Of a stretch of DNA of 64,000 nt, positions 37,129 to 46,235 are shown piece by piece (within the stretch, counting starts at the first letter, position 1; each line of letters starts with the position of its first letter). Origin of the DNA: Lactobacillus laiwuensis (GTDB taxonomy: Bacteria; Bacillota; Bacilli; Lactobacillales; Lactobacillaceae); contig NZ_BPPB01000004.1 in NCBI RefSeq assembly GCF_019972835.1, forward strand, positions 1 to 64,000, given 5' to 3'. The notes under the pieces were generated by a model. That model worked only from the letters and a program-made list of their open reading frames with translations, was not told the origin of the DNA and did not search any database. The position numbers were made by a program, and so were the translations under genes.

Positions 37129-37165
37129 AAAGACGTATTTGCAAATTGCAAACACGCCTTTTTTT
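37129..37165. terminator. Bidirectional terminator between the NlpC/P60 gene and rplL
   Basis: Stem AGACGTATTTGCAA (37131-37144) with TTGCAAACACGCCT (37146-37159), two mismatches, with A runs on the left and seven T on the right. It serves the plus-strand hydrolase and the minus-strand rplJL transcript. Confidence 0.8.
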
Positions 37166-37187
37166 AACTTGTCCGATTGGACTACAA

Positions 37188-37553
37188 TTATTTCAATGTA
37201 ACTGTAGCACCAACATCTTCAAGCTTAGATTTAATGTCGTTAGCTTCATCCTCAGAAACGCCTTCCTTAACGTTCTTAGGAGCGCCATCAACAAGATCTT
37301 TTGAGTCCTTAAGGCCAAGACCGGTAATATCACGAACTGCCTTAATAACCTTAACTTTTTCTTGGCCAGCTTCTGTCAATTCAACATCAAATGTTGACTT
37401 AGCAGCAGCTTCGCCACCAGCGGCACCTGCAGCAGCAACTGGAGCAGCAGCAGAAACACCAAATTCATCTTCAATAGCCTTTACCAGGTCATTTAATTCA
37501 AGAATTGAAGCACCTTTTAAGTCTTCAATAATCTTATCAGTATCTAAAGCCAT
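37188..37553 (-). CDS. rplL: 50S ribosomal protein L7/L12
   Basis: A 121-residue stalk protein. N-terminal dimer domain ([18 protein letters not shown]), an Ala/Gly hinge (about 35-50), and the C-terminal factor-binding domain with [23 protein letters not shown]. Follows rplJ by 43 bases in the classical pair. Confidence 0.98.
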   Translation of the reverse strand: MALDTDKIIEDLKGASILELNDLVKAIEDEFGVSAAAPVAAAGAAGGEAAAKSTFDVELTEAGQEKVKVIKAVRDITGLGLKDSKDLVDGAPKNVKEGVSEDEANDIKSKLEDVGATVTLK

Positions 37554-37596
37554 ACTTATTTTATCCTCCGAAATTTTTAGATATAAATTATTTTAT

Positions 37597-38106
37597 TTAT
37601 TCTGCAGATTCATCTTTTGAATCAGCAACAGCTTTAACAGCATATGCGAAATTGCGTACTGGAGCTTGTAATACAGAAACAAGCATTGACAATAAGCCTT
37701 CGCGACCAGGAATGGCAGCAAGTTCCTTGATTTCTTCTTTAGAAGTCAATTTACCTTCCAGCATACCTCCCTTAATATCGATAACATCATAATCATCTTC
37801 GTATTTTGAAACGATACGAGCTGGTTCGGTAATGTCATCAGCATTATCAGTATAAATTACAGCAGTAGGACCTACAAAAGTCTCATCAAGACCTTCTATA
37901 CCGGCCTTAGCAGCAGCACGTCTTAAGTAAGTATTCTTAACAACCTTCATGTTAACATCGTTTTCACGAAGTTCCTTACGCATGTTAGTAACTTCTTCAA
38001 CAGTTAAACCCAAGTAGTTAATTATTAAGATTGCTTTAGCAGCTTTAAGTTCTTCAGCAAACGCATCAACGAACTTTTCTTTTTCAGCAATAGCAGCTTT
38101 ACTCAA
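37597..38106 (-). CDS. rplJ: 50S ribosomal protein L10
   Basis: A 169-residue base of the ribosomal stalk that binds 23S rRNA and anchors the L7/L12 dimers. N-terminal SKAAIAEKEKFVDAFAEEL and NYLGLTVEEVTNMRKELRE match the family. Expression is likely autoregulated through the leader just upstream. Confidence 0.97.
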   Translation of the reverse strand: MSKAAIAEKEKFVDAFAEELKAAKAILIINYLGLTVEEVTNMRKELRENDVNMKVVKNTYLRRAAAKAGIEGLDETFVGPTAVIYTDNADDITEPARIVSKYEDDYDVIDIKGGMLEGKLTSKEEIKELAAIPGREGLLSMLVSVLQAPVRNFAYAVKAVADSKDESAE

Positions 38107-38262
38107 TCGATTTCACCTCCATCAAATTTAATAATAAATTCCATCAGGCCCAAATAAAAACTCCATGCCAAGAAAGACATGGAGCTTTAAACTCATCAAC
38201 ATCTTCTGGCCTCGGCGGGAAATTAAGGCGTCATGCCACCCGAGTCTTAGGTAGAATTTACC
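38107..38262 (-). promoter_or_regulatory. L10 leader of rplJL with attenuator hairpin
   Basis: The 5' leader contains a GC-richer structured core (about 38200-38255) of the L10-binding type, then a strong hairpin CTCCATG (38161-38167) / CATGGAG (38178-38184) whose minus-strand exit is TTTTTATTT. This is the known Firmicute L10 leader: free L10 is thought to favour the terminator and so repress rplJL. Confidence 0.8.
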
Positions 38263-38268
38263 TTATTA

Positions 38269-38297
38269 AATATAACAGGAATATAACTTAATTGCAA
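38269..38297 (-). promoter_or_regulatory. rplJL promoter
   Basis: Minus-strand -35 TTGCAA (38292-38297), 17-base spacer, and extended -10 TGTTATATT with the hexamer at 38269-38274. It overlaps the region just after the phoU stop codon. Confidence 0.75.
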
Positions 38298-38302
38298 GCT
38301 AA

Positions 38303-38977
38303 TCAGTTCTTTTTCGGCTTAGGTTTTATTAACTCAAATAATTCACCTGAAGTTTTGTAAATTACCCAACTGGCCAGGTTCACAATATGATCACTTATTC
38401 TCTCTAGTAATCTGATGATAACAAAGTAACTGGCAGAAGCTACAGCGGCGTCAGGTTCCCGCTCAACCCCGTCTATAATCATTTGTCTGGCATTCTTATA
38501 ATCTTTAAAAACCTTAGCATGTCCAAGTACCATTTTTCTAGCATCTTTTTCATTTTCTTGAACATAAGCAGTTAACACTTGAACCAACATTTCACGCACT
38601 TGATGGGTCATGTTGGAAATTACTTTTTCAACTTCTGGCAGACGTGGATTACCTTTGACTCTGACAGTTTCAACGGCAATGCTATTCGCATTTTCGCCAA
38701 TTCTTTCTAAGTCCGTTGTAGCTTTTAAGATACTAATAACAACGCGAAAATCTGTCGCAACCGGCTGTTGCAATGCCATTAATTCCAAAGCCTTTTTTTC
38801 AATTTTAACTGCTTCTTTTGCGACTTCCTTGTCTTCGGCAATCATTTCTTGCGCCGTCTTTTTATCATGTTCAACGAATGAACGCGTACCCTTGTCAATC
38901 AAATCATTGACCAAGACTCCCATTTCCATAAACTGAGCGTTCAACTTTTTCAGTTCATCTAAAAATATTTCGTGCAT
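38303..38977 (-). CDS. phoU: Phosphate transport regulator PhoU
   Basis: A 224-residue protein of two three-helix PhoU domains (each about 100 residues) that modulates the Pst transporter and phosphate signalling. Conserved blocks such as TDLERIGENANSIA and LLERISDHIVNLA carry the metal-binding acidic residues. Last gene of the pst operon; no PhoP/PhoR pair is adjacent. Confidence 0.94.
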   Translation of the reverse strand: MHEIFLDELKKLNAQFMEMGVLVNDLIDKGTRSFVEHDKKTAQEMIAEDKEVAKEAVKIEKKALELMALQQPVATDFRVVISILKATTDLERIGENANSIAVETVRVKGNPRLPEVEKVISNMTHQVREMLVQVLTAYVQENEKDARKMVLGHAKVFKDYKNARQMIIDGVEREPDAAVASASYFVIIRLLERISDHIVNLASWVIYKTSGELFELIKPKPKKN

Positions 38978-38992
38978 AATCCACCTCCAAAA

Positions 38993-39748
38993 TTAGCCAA
39001 AACGGCCGTTAAGATAATTGTTTGTCATTTCTTTTTTAGGTGACAAGAACATTTCTTGTGTCGAACCTGATTCAATCAATTCACCATTCATTAAAAAAGC
39101 TACCTGATCTGAAACCCGACTCGCCTGTTGCAAGTTGTGTGTCACCATAATAAAAGTATATTTCTGTTTCAAAGCCATTAACGTTTCTTCAATTTCTGAA
39201 CTCGATATTGGATCTAAAGCAGATGTCGGCTCATCAAGTAAAACAACTTCCGGTCTGATTGCCAGAGCCCGAGCTATACAAATACGTTGCTGTTGTCCCC
39301 CTGAAAAAGCAAGAGCATTACGCTGCAGGCTGTCTTTAGTTTCATTCCAAATGGCAGCTTGCTTCAAACTTTCTTCAACACGCTGTTCAATCAGATCTTT
39401 ATCTTTAACACCAGCTATGCGTAAACCATAAGCTACATTATCAAAAACTGAAAATGGAAACGGCGTGGGCTGTTGAAACACCATTCCCACCTTCTTACGT
39501 AAAGCAACTAAATCAATATGGGAATGATAAATATCTTTTCCTTCTAAAAGTATCTCACCAGTAATATTAATATCGTCAATATCATCATTCATACGATTTA
39601 AACAGCGCAAAAAGGTAGATTTGCCACAGCCAGATGGTCCAATTAAGGCAGTCAATTTTTGAGCGGGAAAAGCTAAACTTATACCATGTAAAGCTTCAAA
39701 ACTGCCATACTTAAGTTTAACATTTTTAGCCTCCATCACATTTGTCAT
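38993..39748 (-). CDS. pstB: Phosphate ABC transporter ATP-binding protein PstB (second copy)
   Basis: A 251-residue ATPase. Walker [10 protein letters not shown] near 37-45, signature [15 protein letters not shown], Walker [17 protein letters not shown] at 39760 opens the frame, but AAGGTGG precedes the ATG at 39746-39748 by eight bases, so I start at [10 protein letters not shown]. It lies 14 bases after a closely similar pstB; tandem pstB genes are common in lactobacilli. Confidence 0.94.
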   Translation of the reverse strand: MTNVMEAKNVKLKYGSFEALHGISLAFPAQKLTALIGPSGCGKSTFLRCLNRMNDDIDDINITGEILLEGKDIYHSHIDLVALRKKVGMVFQQPTPFPFSVFDNVAYGLRIAGVKDKDLIEQRVEESLKQAAIWNETKDSLQRNALAFSGGQQQRICIARALAIRPEVVLLDEPTSALDPISSSEIEETLMALKQKYTFIMVTHNLQQASRVSDQVAFLMNGELIESGSTQEMFLSPKKEMTNNYLNGRFG

Positions 39749-39762
39749 CAATAACGCCACCT

Positions 39763-40563
39763 TTATCCAAAACTACCCTGAATGTACTTCTCAGTAATTT
39801 CACCTTGAGGGTTGGTGAAAATATTTGTAGTAGTATCATATTCTAACGCATGTCCCAAGTGAAAGAATGCTGTATATTCACTAATTCTTGAAGCCTGCTG
39901 CATATTATGCGTTACCATAACCATGGTATATTTCTTTCTCAACTGCTTTAAAGTATCTTCAAGCTTAGCAGTAGACACTGGATCTAAAGCACTAGCAGGC
40001 TCGTCAAGAAGTAAAATTTCGGGTTTTAGAGCAATCGCTCGCGCAATGCATAGTCTTTGCTGCTGACCCCCTGATAGTGCCAATGCACTTTGGTCGAGTT
40101 TATCCTTTACCTCATCCCATAAAGCCGCAGCTCTGAGACTTTCTTCTACAATTTGATCCAGTTTCTTTTTATTCTGCTGACCGTTTGCTTTTAAGGCATA
40201 AGTGATATTTTCTCTAATTGACTTCGGAAAAGGATTAGGCTTTTGAAAAACCATTCCAATTGCCTTCCGCAATTCATAAACATTAATTTTGTTCTGATTA
40301 ACATTAAGGCCATGAAACATAATTTTGCCGTCAACTCGTGCCACACGATCATTCATACGATTAAGTGAGCGCAAAAATGTTGATTTGCCTGAACCAGATG
40401 CTCCTATTAATGCAGTAATTGTATTTTTCTTAAAGCCTAAGCTAACATCAAACAACTTTTGAACTGTACCACCATAGAAAACACTCAAATCATTAGTTGA
40501 AATTGCACAGTCATCTTCAGGAAAGGTCTTAATGTAGGTTTTTTGTTTTTGCCAATTTTCCAT
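39763..40563 (-). CDS. pstB: Phosphate ABC transporter ATP-binding protein PstB (first copy)
   Basis: A 266-residue ATPase energising phosphate uptake. Walker [10 protein letters not shown] near 53-61, signature [15 protein letters not shown], and Walker [13 protein letters not shown]. Its first 20 residues are extra and hydrophilic compared with the second copy. Lies between pstA and the second pstB. Confidence 0.95.
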   Translation of the reverse strand: MENWQKQKTYIKTFPEDDCAISTNDLSVFYGGTVQKLFDVSLGFKKNTITALIGASGSGKSTFLRSLNRMNDRVARVDGKIMFHGLNVNQNKINVYELRKAIGMVFQKPNPFPKSIRENITYALKANGQQNKKKLDQIVEESLRAAALWDEVKDKLDQSALALSGGQQQRLCIARAIALKPEILLLDEPASALDPVSTAKLEDTLKQLRKKYTMVMVTHNMQQASRISEYTAFFHLGHALEYDTTTNIFTNPQGEITEKYIQGSFG

Positions 40564-40574
40564 AAAAAGCTTCC

Positions 40575-41468
40575 TTACTTTATTTTAGCGGCTGTCAACC
40601 GTTTATATATCCAATTTCCTAGTGCTCTGGCACCAAAATTAAAGATGATGACAACAATTACCAATAAAGCTGATGTTCCAGCAGAAACCACATTCACATC
40701 TGGAATTATCCCTTCAGTATTTACTTTCCAAATATGTACAGCTAGCGTTTCTGCTGGACGCATTACATTCAAAAAACTAGTAGGACTAAACATATTCCAG
40801 TTAGAATAATCAACCGTTGAACCACTTTGCCCTGCGGTATAAATCAAAGCTGCAGCTTCACCAAAAACACGTCCAGCGCTCAAAATAACACCAGTAATTA
40901 TTCCTGGCAGGGCTGCTGGCAATACAATGCCGTGAATGGTCTTCCAATTAGATAAACCCAGAGCCCAGCCAGCTTCTCTTTGAGTTTGAGGAACACCTTT
41001 AATAGCTTCTTCAATATTACTAGTAAGAGTTGGCAAGTTGAAAAAAGTTAGTGCTAAAGCGCCAGCGAGAATTGAAAAGCCAAATCCGAACTGAACCACA
41101 AATAAAAGATAGCCAAACAGACCAACAACTATTGAAGGTAAAGAGCTCAAAATTTCAATCGTGGTTCTGATTAACTGAGTGAACCAGTTATCAGGAGCAT
41201 ATTCGGCTAAATAAATGGCAGCACCGAGTGCAATTGGCATTGAAATTAGTAAGGTAAGTAATAAAAGATAGATAGAATTAAATAATTGGTCTCTAATTCC
41301 ACCGCCTGCTTCAAAAGAGGACGATTCTGAACTCAAGAAATGCCACGATAAATGCGGTAATCCCGAAACTAAGATATTACCAAGAATACCAACCAAAAGA
41401 AGTACAACGATTCCAACTAAGAAATAAATCACGCCAGTAGCAATTCTATTTGTTTTTTTTGCGTTCAT
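40575..41468 (-). CDS. pstA: Phosphate ABC transporter permease PstA
   Basis: A 297-residue inner-membrane permease with about six spans. The EAA-type loop that contacts the ATPase reads QREAGWALGLSNWKTIHGIVLP near 160-181. The frame opens with a TTG inside pstC at 41492; the ATG at 41466-41468, after the pstC stop, is preferred although its ribosome site is weak. Confidence 0.93.
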   Translation of the reverse strand: MNAKKTNRIATGVIYFLVGIVVLLLVGILGNILVSGLPHLSWHFLSSESSSFEAGGGIRDQLFNSIYLLLLTLLISMPIALGAAIYLAEYAPDNWFTQLIRTTIEILSSLPSIVVGLFGYLLFVVQFGFGFSILAGALALTFFNLPTLTSNIEEAIKGVPQTQREAGWALGLSNWKTIHGIVLPAALPGIITGVILSAGRVFGEAAALIYTAGQSGSTVDYSNWNMFSPTSFLNVMRPAETLAVHIWKVNTEGIIPDVNVVSAGTSALLVIVVIIFNFGARALGNWIYKRLTAAKIK

Positions 41469-41475
41469 AATACTA

Positions 41476-42468
41476 CTAACTCTTCTTTCCAATTAAATGT
41501 ACCAAGAAATTAAATACCAGTGACATAATTAATAACAAAAGTGCCAAAGACCATAATGAATTGTTAGGCAAGGTACCCATAACAGTATTGCCCATTTGAC
41601 TAGTTAACTGACTAGTTAACGTTGCTGCTGGGCTAACCAAGTTATATGGCATTAAGACTGCATTCCCGATTGCCATTTGCACAGCTAAAGCTTCACCAAA
41701 AGCACGAGCCATACCGAAAATAACGGCTGTCATGATACGTGAGCGAGCTGCTCTCAGCACAACGTGATATATAGTCTGCCATTTCGTAGCACCAAGAGCT
41801 GCTGAAGACTTTCGCAAATCTTTGGGAATAGCTTTAAACGCATCAACAGTAAGAGAAGTGATTGTGGGCAGAACCATTACAAAAAGTATTAACGTGGCAG
41901 TCAAGATGCCAAAACCTGTTCCTCCAAAAATAGTTCTAACAGCTGGAACAACTACCATTAAGCCAATAAAGCCATAAACTACAGAAGGAATACCTACTAA
42001 GAGCTCCATTACGGATTGCAGTAACTGCACTCTCTTACCAGATTCATATTCTGTCATAAATAGTGCCACGGCAATCGAAAATGGTGTTGCAATTAGTGCT
42101 GCCAAAAGTGTTACAGCAAATGAAGTTACAATCATCGCAGCTGCTCCAACATGGTTTTTACCAGCATTAGGATTCCAGTCAGTAGAAAACAGAAAATGGA
42201 AAATGTTCACTTTATTATCAATAAAGGTTGCTAACCCATGCATGCCAACAAAACCAATGATTGCAACTATTAATATTCCTATTAATATAATTGCCAAAAA
42301 TGTTAATCCTCTGCCCCACCATTCTTGTCGTGTTTCTTTTGATGGCTTAGTTAAGCGATCAACATCAATATTTTTGGGATCAATACCTTTGAACTTAACA
42401 TGTGGTACTTTTTGTTCGGCAAGAGCATTCTCAACAACTTGTTGTAAATCTTGTTCTTTTTTTGCCAT
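41476..42468 (-). CDS. pstC: Phosphate ABC transporter permease PstC
   Basis: A 330-residue permease with a 60-residue cytoplasmic N-terminal extension and about six spans. Its EAA loop is RKSSAALGATKWQTIYHVVLRAARSR near 215-240, the consensus for PstC. Directly follows pstS with one base between them. Confidence 0.94.
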   Translation of the reverse strand: MAKKEQDLQQVVENALAEQKVPHVKFKGIDPKNIDVDRLTKPSKETRQEWWGRGLTFLAIILIGILIVAIIGFVGMHGLATFIDNKVNIFHFLFSTDWNPNAGKNHVGAAAMIVTSFAVTLLAALIATPFSIAVALFMTEYESGKRVQLLQSVMELLVGIPSVVYGFIGLMVVVPAVRTIFGGTGFGILTATLILFVMVLPTITSLTVDAFKAIPKDLRKSSAALGATKWQTIYHVVLRAARSRIMTAVIFGMARAFGEALAVQMAIGNAVLMPYNLVSPAATLTSQLTSQMGNTVMGTLPNNSLWSLALLLLIMSLVFNFLVHLIGKKS

Positions 42469-42469
42469 T

Positions 42470-43336
42470 TTATTTACCTATCTTCGTAATTTTATTTTGA
42501 CTATCACGCGCAACTTTCATTTCATGTACACTTATATAGCCAATTTTAGGAACTAAATCTTTTTGAACTTTTTTACTCAATACGTATTTAATAAAAGCTG
42601 CAGTAGCCTTATTCGGTTTGCCTTTTGTATACATATGCTCATAAGACCAAAGTGGCCACTTGTTCGTAGGTATGTTTCTATTATCTGGTTGAACGTTATT
42701 TATACTTATTTTTTGAATATTTTGGTCATTAGCATAAGGAAAAGAAATATAAGAAATAGTACCCGGTGTAGAATTGACAATTTTTTTGACAGTTCCATTT
42801 GAATCCTGTTCTTGAGAATTAATTGCTTCTTTTCCATTTAGAACCAAGTCCTCAAATGTCGATCGCGTACCACTCCCACGAGAACGGTTGATCACAATGA
42901 TTGACTGATTTTTGCCACCCACTTGACGCCAATTTTTAATTTTACCAGTAAAAATATCAGAAAGTTGTTTAGTAGATAAATTTTTAACTCCGACACCCTT
43001 GTTTGCAATTGGCACAATACCAACTACTGCCACAGGATAATCTTCTAATTTCTTTGCATCAATGCCTTTTTGCGTTTCAGCAAAAACATCAGAAGTACCA
43101 ACTTCAACGGCCCCTGCTTGCACTTGGCTTAGTCCTGTACCGGAGCCACCACCTTGGACTACAATGTTGCTGCTCATGTGGGCTAGGTGATAGTCATTGC
43201 CAGCTTGTTCTATTAAAGGTTGTAAGGCACTGGAGCCAACAATAGTAATTTTTTCTCGGTTTTGACTGCAACCTGTCAAAAATAGGGACATAAATAATAT
43301 TAATGTCAGCAGTCTGCCTAAATTACTTTTTCTCAT
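42470..43336 (-). CDS. pstS: Phosphate-binding lipoprotein PstS
   Basis: A 288-residue surface lipoprotein that captures phosphate. Lipobox LFLTGC puts the lipidated cysteine at about residue 23, followed by the IVGSSALQPLIE phosphate site and the SRGSGTRSTFE motif near 147-157. The longest frame starts at a TTG within the ribosome binding site GAGGGA; the true ATG is at 43334-43336. First gene of pstSCABB-phoU. Confidence 0.93.
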   Translation of the reverse strand: MRKSNLGRLLTLILFMSLFLTGCSQNREKITIVGSSALQPLIEQAGNDYHLAHMSSNIVVQGGGSGTGLSQVQAGAVEVGTSDVFAETQKGIDAKKLEDYPVAVVGIVPIANKGVGVKNLSTKQLSDIFTGKIKNWRQVGGKNQSIIVINRSRGSGTRSTFEDLVLNGKEAINSQEQDSNGTVKKIVNSTPGTISYISFPYANDQNIQKISINNVQPDNRNIPTNKWPLWSYEHMYTKGKPNKATAAFIKYVLSKKVQKDLVPKIGYISVHEMKVARDSQNKITKIGK

Positions 43337-43374
43337 ATATGATTCCCTCAATTAAACAAATAAAATTTAGCTCT

Positions 43375-43403
43375 AGTTTATCAAAACTTTTACCTTTGAC
43401 CAA
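43375..43403 (-). promoter_or_regulatory. Promoter of the pst operon
   Basis: Minus-strand -35 TTGGTC (43398-43403), 17-base spacer, and extended -10 TGATAAACT (hexamer 43375-43380). No clear Pho-box tandem repeat is visible upstream within the short gap to the rplA terminator. Confidence 0.5.
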
Positions 43404-43424
43404 TCATAAATACTCGTAAATAGA

Positions 43425-43461
43425 TAAAAAAAGCAACCTGCTCTATCGCAAAGTTGCTTTA
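43425..43461 (-). terminator. rplA terminator
   Basis: Stem AAAGCAAC (43430-43437) with GTTGCTTT (43453-43460), followed by TTTTTTTATC on the minus strand. Confidence 0.85.
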
Positions 43462-43476
43462 ATTAATTGTTCAATT

Positions 43477-44169
43477 TTAGTCCAGATTTAATGGATCAAG
43501 TTTAATCCCAGGTCCAAAGGTTGCAGCCACAGCTACACTCTTAATGTATTGACCTTTAGCGGCAGATGGACGCGCACGTAAAATAACGTCACGCAATGCA
43601 TCAAAGTTTTCAATTAATTGTTCATCAGTAAATGAAACTTTACCAATTGCTGCGTGAATAGCAGCTTGACGGTCAACACGATATTCAACCTGACCAGCTT
43701 TTACATTCTTAACGGCTTTTTCAATATCCATTGTAACAGTACCAGTCTTAGGGTTTGGCATCAAACCTTTTGGTCCAAGCACACGACCTAAACGACCAAC
43801 TTTTGCCATCATTGTTGGTGTAGCAACCACGACATCAAAGTCTAAGTAACCGTTTTGTACTTTTTCAACTAAGTCGTCAGAACCAACTTCATCAGCACCA
43901 GCAGCCTTAGCTTGTTCAGCTTGAGGACCCTCAGCAAAAACAATGACCTTTTGTGTCTTACCAGTACCATTCGGCAAAACCAGTGAGCCACGAATTTGTT
44001 GGTCTGCTTGTTTAGGGTCAACGCTCAAGTTGTATGAAACTTCAACTGAAGCATCAAAGCCTGCGTATGAAGTTTCTTTAACTAACTTCATTGCTTCAGC
44101 AACTGAATATAATTTCTTTGAATCTACTTTTTTAGCAGCTTCTAAATATTTTTTACCATGCTTTGGCAT
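43477..44169 (-). CDS. rplA: 50S ribosomal protein L1
   Basis: A 230-residue 23S rRNA-binding protein of the L1 stalk. [21 protein letters not shown] at the N-terminus and [21 protein letters not shown] (about 125-145) are diagnostic. Follows rplK by 70 bases. Confidence 0.98.
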   Translation of the reverse strand: MPKHGKKYLEAAKKVDSKKLYSVAEAMKLVKETSYAGFDASVEVSYNLSVDPKQADQQIRGSLVLPNGTGKTQKVIVFAEGPQAEQAKAAGADEVGSDDLVEKVQNGYLDFDVVVATPTMMAKVGRLGRVLGPKGLMPNPKTGTVTMDIEKAVKNVKAGQVEYRVDRQAAIHAAIGKVSFTDEQLIENFDALRDVILRARPSAAKGQYIKSVAVAATFGPGIKLDPLNLD

Positions 44170-44239
44170 GTGATTTCCTCCTTAATATGTGGTTAAGCGA
44201 GCTAAAGCTCTCCCACCTAAATTGTTATAAATAACAGGA

Positions 44240-44665
44240 TTAGTCTTCGACTTCGATACCCATGCTTCTAGCAGTACCTTCGATCATCCGCATAGCAGCT
44301 TCGACATCAGCAGCGTTAAGGTCCTTCATCTTAGTTTCAGCAATTTCCTTAACTTGATCCTTGGTTACCTTACCAACTTTCTTGGTATTAGGTTCACCGG
44401 ATGCCTTGTCAATCTTAGCAGCCTGCTTCAAAAGTACTGGAGCTGGTGGAGTCTTAGTTACGAATTCGAATGAACGATCTTCATATACTGTGATGACTAC
44501 AGGAATAATCATGCCTTTTTGGTCAGCAGTTCTAGCATTGAAGTCCTTAGTAAAGCCAACAATGTTAATACCAGCTTGACCTAAAGCTGGACCAACTGGA
44601 GGAGCGGGTGTTGCAGCACCAGCTGGTATTTGTAATTTAACAACATTTATAACTTTCTTTGCCAC
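44240..44665 (-). CDS. rplK: 50S ribosomal protein L11
   Basis: A 141-residue protein of the GTPase-associated centre. The open frame runs 21 codons further upstream, but AAGGAGG precedes the GTG at 44663-44665, which begins at the family N-terminus [16 protein letters not shown], with the PPVGPALGQ motif after it and the expected length of 141. Confidence 0.97.
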   Translation of the reverse strand: MAKKVINVVKLQIPAGAATPAPPVGPALGQAGINIVGFTKDFNARTADQKGMIIPVVITVYEDRSFEFVTKTPPAPVLLKQAAKIDKASGEPNTKKVGKVTKDQVKEIAETKMKDLNAADVEAAMRMIEGTARSMGIEVED

Positions 44666-44748
44666 GGTCAAAACCTCCTTGATTCCGTGCGTGGTTAAAA
44701 TGGAAAAGTTACCTACTTTTCCTCCCACAATAATAAAAGTACTTTAAT

Positions 44749-44777
44749 ATATTATCATCGATTTAGTAATTTTGCAA
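44749..44777 (-). promoter_or_regulatory. rplKA promoter
   Basis: Minus-strand -35 TTGCAA (44772-44777), 17-base spacer and -10 TAATAT (44749-44754), immediately after the nusG stop codon; so rplKA can be transcribed apart from nusG. Confidence 0.7.
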
Positions 44778-44791
44778 TAATTGACTTATTA

Positions 44792-45340
44792 CTAACTAAT
44801 TTTCTTTACTTGATCATAATCAAGCTCAGTGGTAGTAGCACGACCAAACATATCAACGGAAACAAACAATTTATATTTATCTGGTTGAATTTCAGTAATT
44901 TTGCCTTCAACACCGTTAAAGGCCCCATCAATGATCGTAACAGTCTCACCAACTTCAAAGTCAATTTGGGGTCTTTTAGCTGGTTCACCTTGTTGACGTA
45001 AAAGCCTGTTGACCTCGTCTTCTAGAAGTGGCGATGGCTTAGAGCCACCGCCGTGTGAACCGACAAATCCTGTTACGTTTGGTGTGTTCCGCACAACAAA
45101 CCAACTTTCATCGGTCATTACCATTTCAACAAGAACATAACCAGGGAAGATTTTTTCTTCGACTTCTTTTTTCTTGTTGTTAACCTTTTCAATCTTTTCT
45201 TGTTCAGGAACCATTACTCGAAAAATATAGTCTTGCATCCCCATGCTTTGAGCTCGCGACAATAAGTCAGATTTAACCTTGTCTTCGTAACCGGAATAAG
45301 TGTGAAGCACATACCATTGCTTTTTAGTAGTTTCTACCAT
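44792..45340 (-). CDS. nusG: Transcription termination/antitermination factor NusG
   Basis: A 182-residue elongation factor. N-terminal NGN domain starting KQWYVLHTYSGYEDKVK, with FPGYVLVEM and NTPNVTGFVG, and the C-terminal KOW motif GETVTIIDGAFNGVEGKITEI. Lies between secE and rplK as in nearly all Firmicutes. Confidence 0.97.
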   Translation of the reverse strand: MVETTKKQWYVLHTYSGYEDKVKSDLLSRAQSMGMQDYIFRVMVPEQEKIEKVNNKKKEVEEKIFPGYVLVEMVMTDESWFVVRNTPNVTGFVGSHGGGSKPSPLLEDEVNRLLRQQGEPAKRPQIDFEVGETVTIIDGAFNGVEGKITEIQPDKYKLFVSVDMFGRATTTELDYDQVKKIS

Positions 45341-45442
45341 TATTACATATTCTCCTTATATTTTTGGCAAACAAAAAAGCCTCTTGCGTCAGAGGACTTT
45401 TCTAATTAGTATAATTGTACCACAAATCAATCAGCTGCGCTA

Positions 45443-45613
45443 TTACATAACTATTTGTGTAACATTAGTAAATAGCAGATCAAGTAAACCTAAATACGCA
45501 GCAAACAAAATCGAGGAAACAATTACGATTGCAGTGTCGTGCCGGTTTTGTTTTGCTGTTGGCCAAGTAACCAGCTTCATTTCCTCAACTACACTCTTAA
45601 AGAATTTAACCAT
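45443..45613 (-). CDS. secE: Preprotein translocase subunit SecE
   Basis: A 56-residue essential Sec subunit with a short amphipathic N-terminus containing EEMKLVTWPTAKQ (the SecE signature) and one membrane span (TAIVIVSSILFAAYLGLL). Start ATG at 45611-45613 with a GAGG ribosome site overlapping the rpmG end. Translated by hand; too short for most ORF cut-offs. Confidence 0.93.
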   Translation of the reverse strand: MVKFFKSVVEEMKLVTWPTAKQNRHDTAIVIVSSILFAAYLGLLDLLFTNVTQIVM

Positions 45614-45616
45614 AAT

Positions 45617-45766
45617 TTACCTCGTTTCTTTGTGTAATGTCATTTTACCGCAATGCTTACAATATTTTTTTAATTCAAGGCGCTGAGTGCGATTCTTACT
45701 TGCAGCGATTGAGTAATTACGAGAGCCACAGATGCTGCAAGCTAATGATGCTTTTTTCACTGCCAT
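45617..45766 (-). CDS. rpmG: 50S ribosomal protein L33
   Basis: A 49-residue ribosomal protein with all four zinc cysteines (CSIC and CKHC), that is, the zinc-containing form. Starts [10 protein letters not shown] and contains SRNYSI and [15 protein letters not shown]. Translated by hand. Ends three bases before secE begins. Confidence 0.93.
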   Translation of the reverse strand: MAVKKASLACSICGSRNYSIAASKNRTQRLELKKYCKHCGKMTLHKETR

Positions 45767-45852
45767 AATCTCACTTCCAAACTATTGTATTTTAGCAAAA
45801 ATGGCTAACTTAAGCAATTAATTTAATAATTACTTGTAAACTTAATTATTAC

Positions 45853-45888
45853 AAAACAAAAGCAGTTGCTCATTCAAGCAACCGCCTT
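45853..45888 (-). terminator. Terminator upstream of rpmG
   Basis: Hairpin GCAGTTGCT (45862-45870) with AGCAACCGC (45877-45885), one mismatch, then TTTTGTTTT on the minus strand. It closes the transcript of the small hypothetical gene. Confidence 0.7.
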
Positions 45889-45944
45889 TGTAGTAGCCAA
45901 ACAAATGCGTGACCACAGTGCGTAGAACATTGTATTAGTCGGAT

Positions 45945-46163
45945 TTACTTCTTAAGATTTTCATTTACGAAGGATTCGATTTTATCGTCAGAGTCTTTCA
46001 GGAATGGAAGCATAGCTTCTTCCGTTTTAATGGTATCTCTGCCATTCTTTTCCATAAAATAATCCCAAAGGGCATCTCTAACTGGAAGATCTGAATCACT
46101 CCAGTCAAAAACTTCTTTCATGTGACGATCTAACAATGCGGTCTTCATAACTTCATCAGCCAT
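45945..46163 (-). CDS. Small conserved-looking hypothetical protein
   Basis: A 72-residue acidic soluble protein ([20 protein letters not shown]...) with no signal peptide, membrane span or known motif that I can recognise. It has its own terminator downstream and lies between the sigma factor gene and rpmG, where Bacillus has no counterpart. Start ATG has AGGAGG about five to six bases upstream, so it is well translated. Predicted mostly helical. Function unknown. Confidence 0.7.
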   Translation of the reverse strand: MADEVMKTALLDRHMKEVFDWSDSDLPVRDALWDYFMEKNGRDTIKTEEAMLPFLKDSDDKIESFVNENLKK

Positions 46164-46235
46164 CTTAACTACCTCCTAAAATTTATTCTACAAAAACAAT
46201 TATACCGCAATTTCCAGATATCAACTATAAAAATA

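Noticed and set aside
43375-43403. Pho box upstream of pstS
   Set aside because: No repeated TTNACA-type direct repeats could be seen; only a plain promoter is supported.
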